64,000 nucleotides of DNA from AP-15 sp963716115 (GTDB lineage: Bacteria > Pseudomonadota > Alphaproteobacteria > ATCC43930 > CGMCC-115725): assembly GCA_963716115.1 (NCBI GenBank), contig CAVQSZ010000033.1, forward strand, positions 124,001 to 188,000, in the 5' to 3' direction. The translations under genes and the position numbers were made by a program. Shown piece by piece: positions 63,624 to 64,000 of this stretch. Below the pieces are notes generated by a model. The model saw only the letters and a program-made list of their open reading frames with translations. It was not told the DNA's origin and searched no databases. The stretch's first letter is position 1. Each line of letters starts with the position of its first letter.

Positions 63624-64000
63624 ATGGACGGGATTTTGACGCCTTTGCATTTTCCGGCCGCGACGCCGCCCGCCCCGGGCGAGACGCGGACCGTCGCGCC
63701 CGGAGTCGAATGGCTGCGCATGCCGCTGCCCTTCGCGCTCGACCACATCAATCTGTGGCTGGTCGAGGACGGCCCCGGCTGGACGGTCGTCGACGCCGGC
63801 TATGCCGGCGCGCAGACCAAGACGCTGTGGGAGCGGATCTTCGCCGAGCGCCTCGGCGGGCGGCCGGTGACGCGGGTCGTCGTCACCCATTTCCATCCCG
63901 ACCATATCGGGCTCGCGGACTGGCTCTGCGAACGCTGGCGAGCGCCCTTGTGGATCACCGAGAAGGAATGGCTCCATGCCCGGGTGATGAGCCGCGGCAG
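63624..64000 (+). CDS. Metallo-beta-lactamase-fold hydrolase (5' part, cut by the window end)
   Basis: At least 125 codons, open to the end of the window. PLPFALDHINLWLVEDGPGW and VVDAGYAGAQTKTLW form the first strands, and VVVTHFHPDHIGLADWL is the HxHxDH zinc motif (near residue 85). Such enzymes include lactonases, glyoxalase II-like and SoxH/flavoprotein-like hydrolases; the truncated sequence does not allow a choice. ATG 63624 was chosen because the family starts with a short N-terminal strand. It is divergent from the gamma-glutamyltransferase gene, with 133 nt between. Confidence 0.85.
   Translation, partial: MDGILTPLHFPAATPPAPGETRTVAPGVEWLRMPLPFALDHINLWLVEDGPGWTVVDAGYAGAQTKTLWERIFAERLGGRPVTRVVVTHFHPDHIGLADWLCERWRAPLWITEKEWLHARVMSRG

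Overview
This 64 kb window is a high-GC chromosomal segment with dense gene packing, many GTG/TTG starts and frequent 1-4 nt gene overlaps. Protein families (ParE, MaeB with a phosphotransacetylase domain, YgfZ, DUF5681, DUF2161, a DUF6961-like protein, a CyoABCD quinol oxidase, PEP-CTERM proteins) point to an alphaproteobacterium, probably Rhodospirillales or a relative living in soil or water. No rRNA, tRNA, CRISPR array or prophage was recognised.

Layout. 0-5 kb: Rieske ferredoxin, stand-alone Lrp ligand domain, RhlE-type RNA helicase, IF-1 and CspA, release factor 3. 5-14 kb: small NTF2-fold protein and reductase; a cupredoxin/Tat-phosphoesterase pair beside a cytochrome b561 stub; a lipoprotein; a formamidase/acetamidase next to a frameshifted molybdopterin oxidoreductase; a CHRD PEP-CTERM protein; an amidase. 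14-20.5 kb: a DUF1778-GNAT toxin-antitoxin pair and a five-gene overlapping glycosyltransferase/asparagine synthase operon. 20.5-28 kb: ygfZ, aldo-keto reductase, KDPG-type aldolase, msrB, parE, a BrnT/XRE toxin-antitoxin pair, cupin and a small secreted protein. 28.0-31.7 kb: a visibly AT-richer island carrying a Zn-ribbon DUF1156-type DNA methyltransferase and one or two ORFs that look like a (possibly broken) PD-(D/E)XK endonuclease, bounded by an 8-bp direct repeat. 31.8-38.7 kb: DUF5681 protein, BMP-type ABC importer parts without permeases, SDR, amidohydrolase, spermidine synthase-like protein, DUF2161. 38.7-48 kb: maeB, then the complete phosphate cluster phoR-pstSCAB-phoU-phoB with a clear Pho box inside the 3' end of phoR. 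48-51 kb: a PEP-CTERM protein and a CadC-type regulator with TPRs. 51.3-55.8 kb: ureABCEFG; its missing ureD lies at 61-62 kb, translationally coupled to a gamma-glutamyltransferase, with an alpha/beta hydrolase and the cyoABCD operon between. The window ends inside a metallo-beta-lactamase-fold gene.

The genes suggest two physiological themes: nitrogen salvage (formamidase, amidase, urease, gamma-glutamyltransferase) and phosphate scavenging (Pho/Pst). At least eleven reading-frame breaks were found in seven otherwise conserved genes (four in ureC alone). Each is repaired by removing one base from a run of two or three identical bases. This pattern is more typical of sequencing/assembly error than gene decay, so these genes are annotated as frameshifted CDS and not as pseudogenes.
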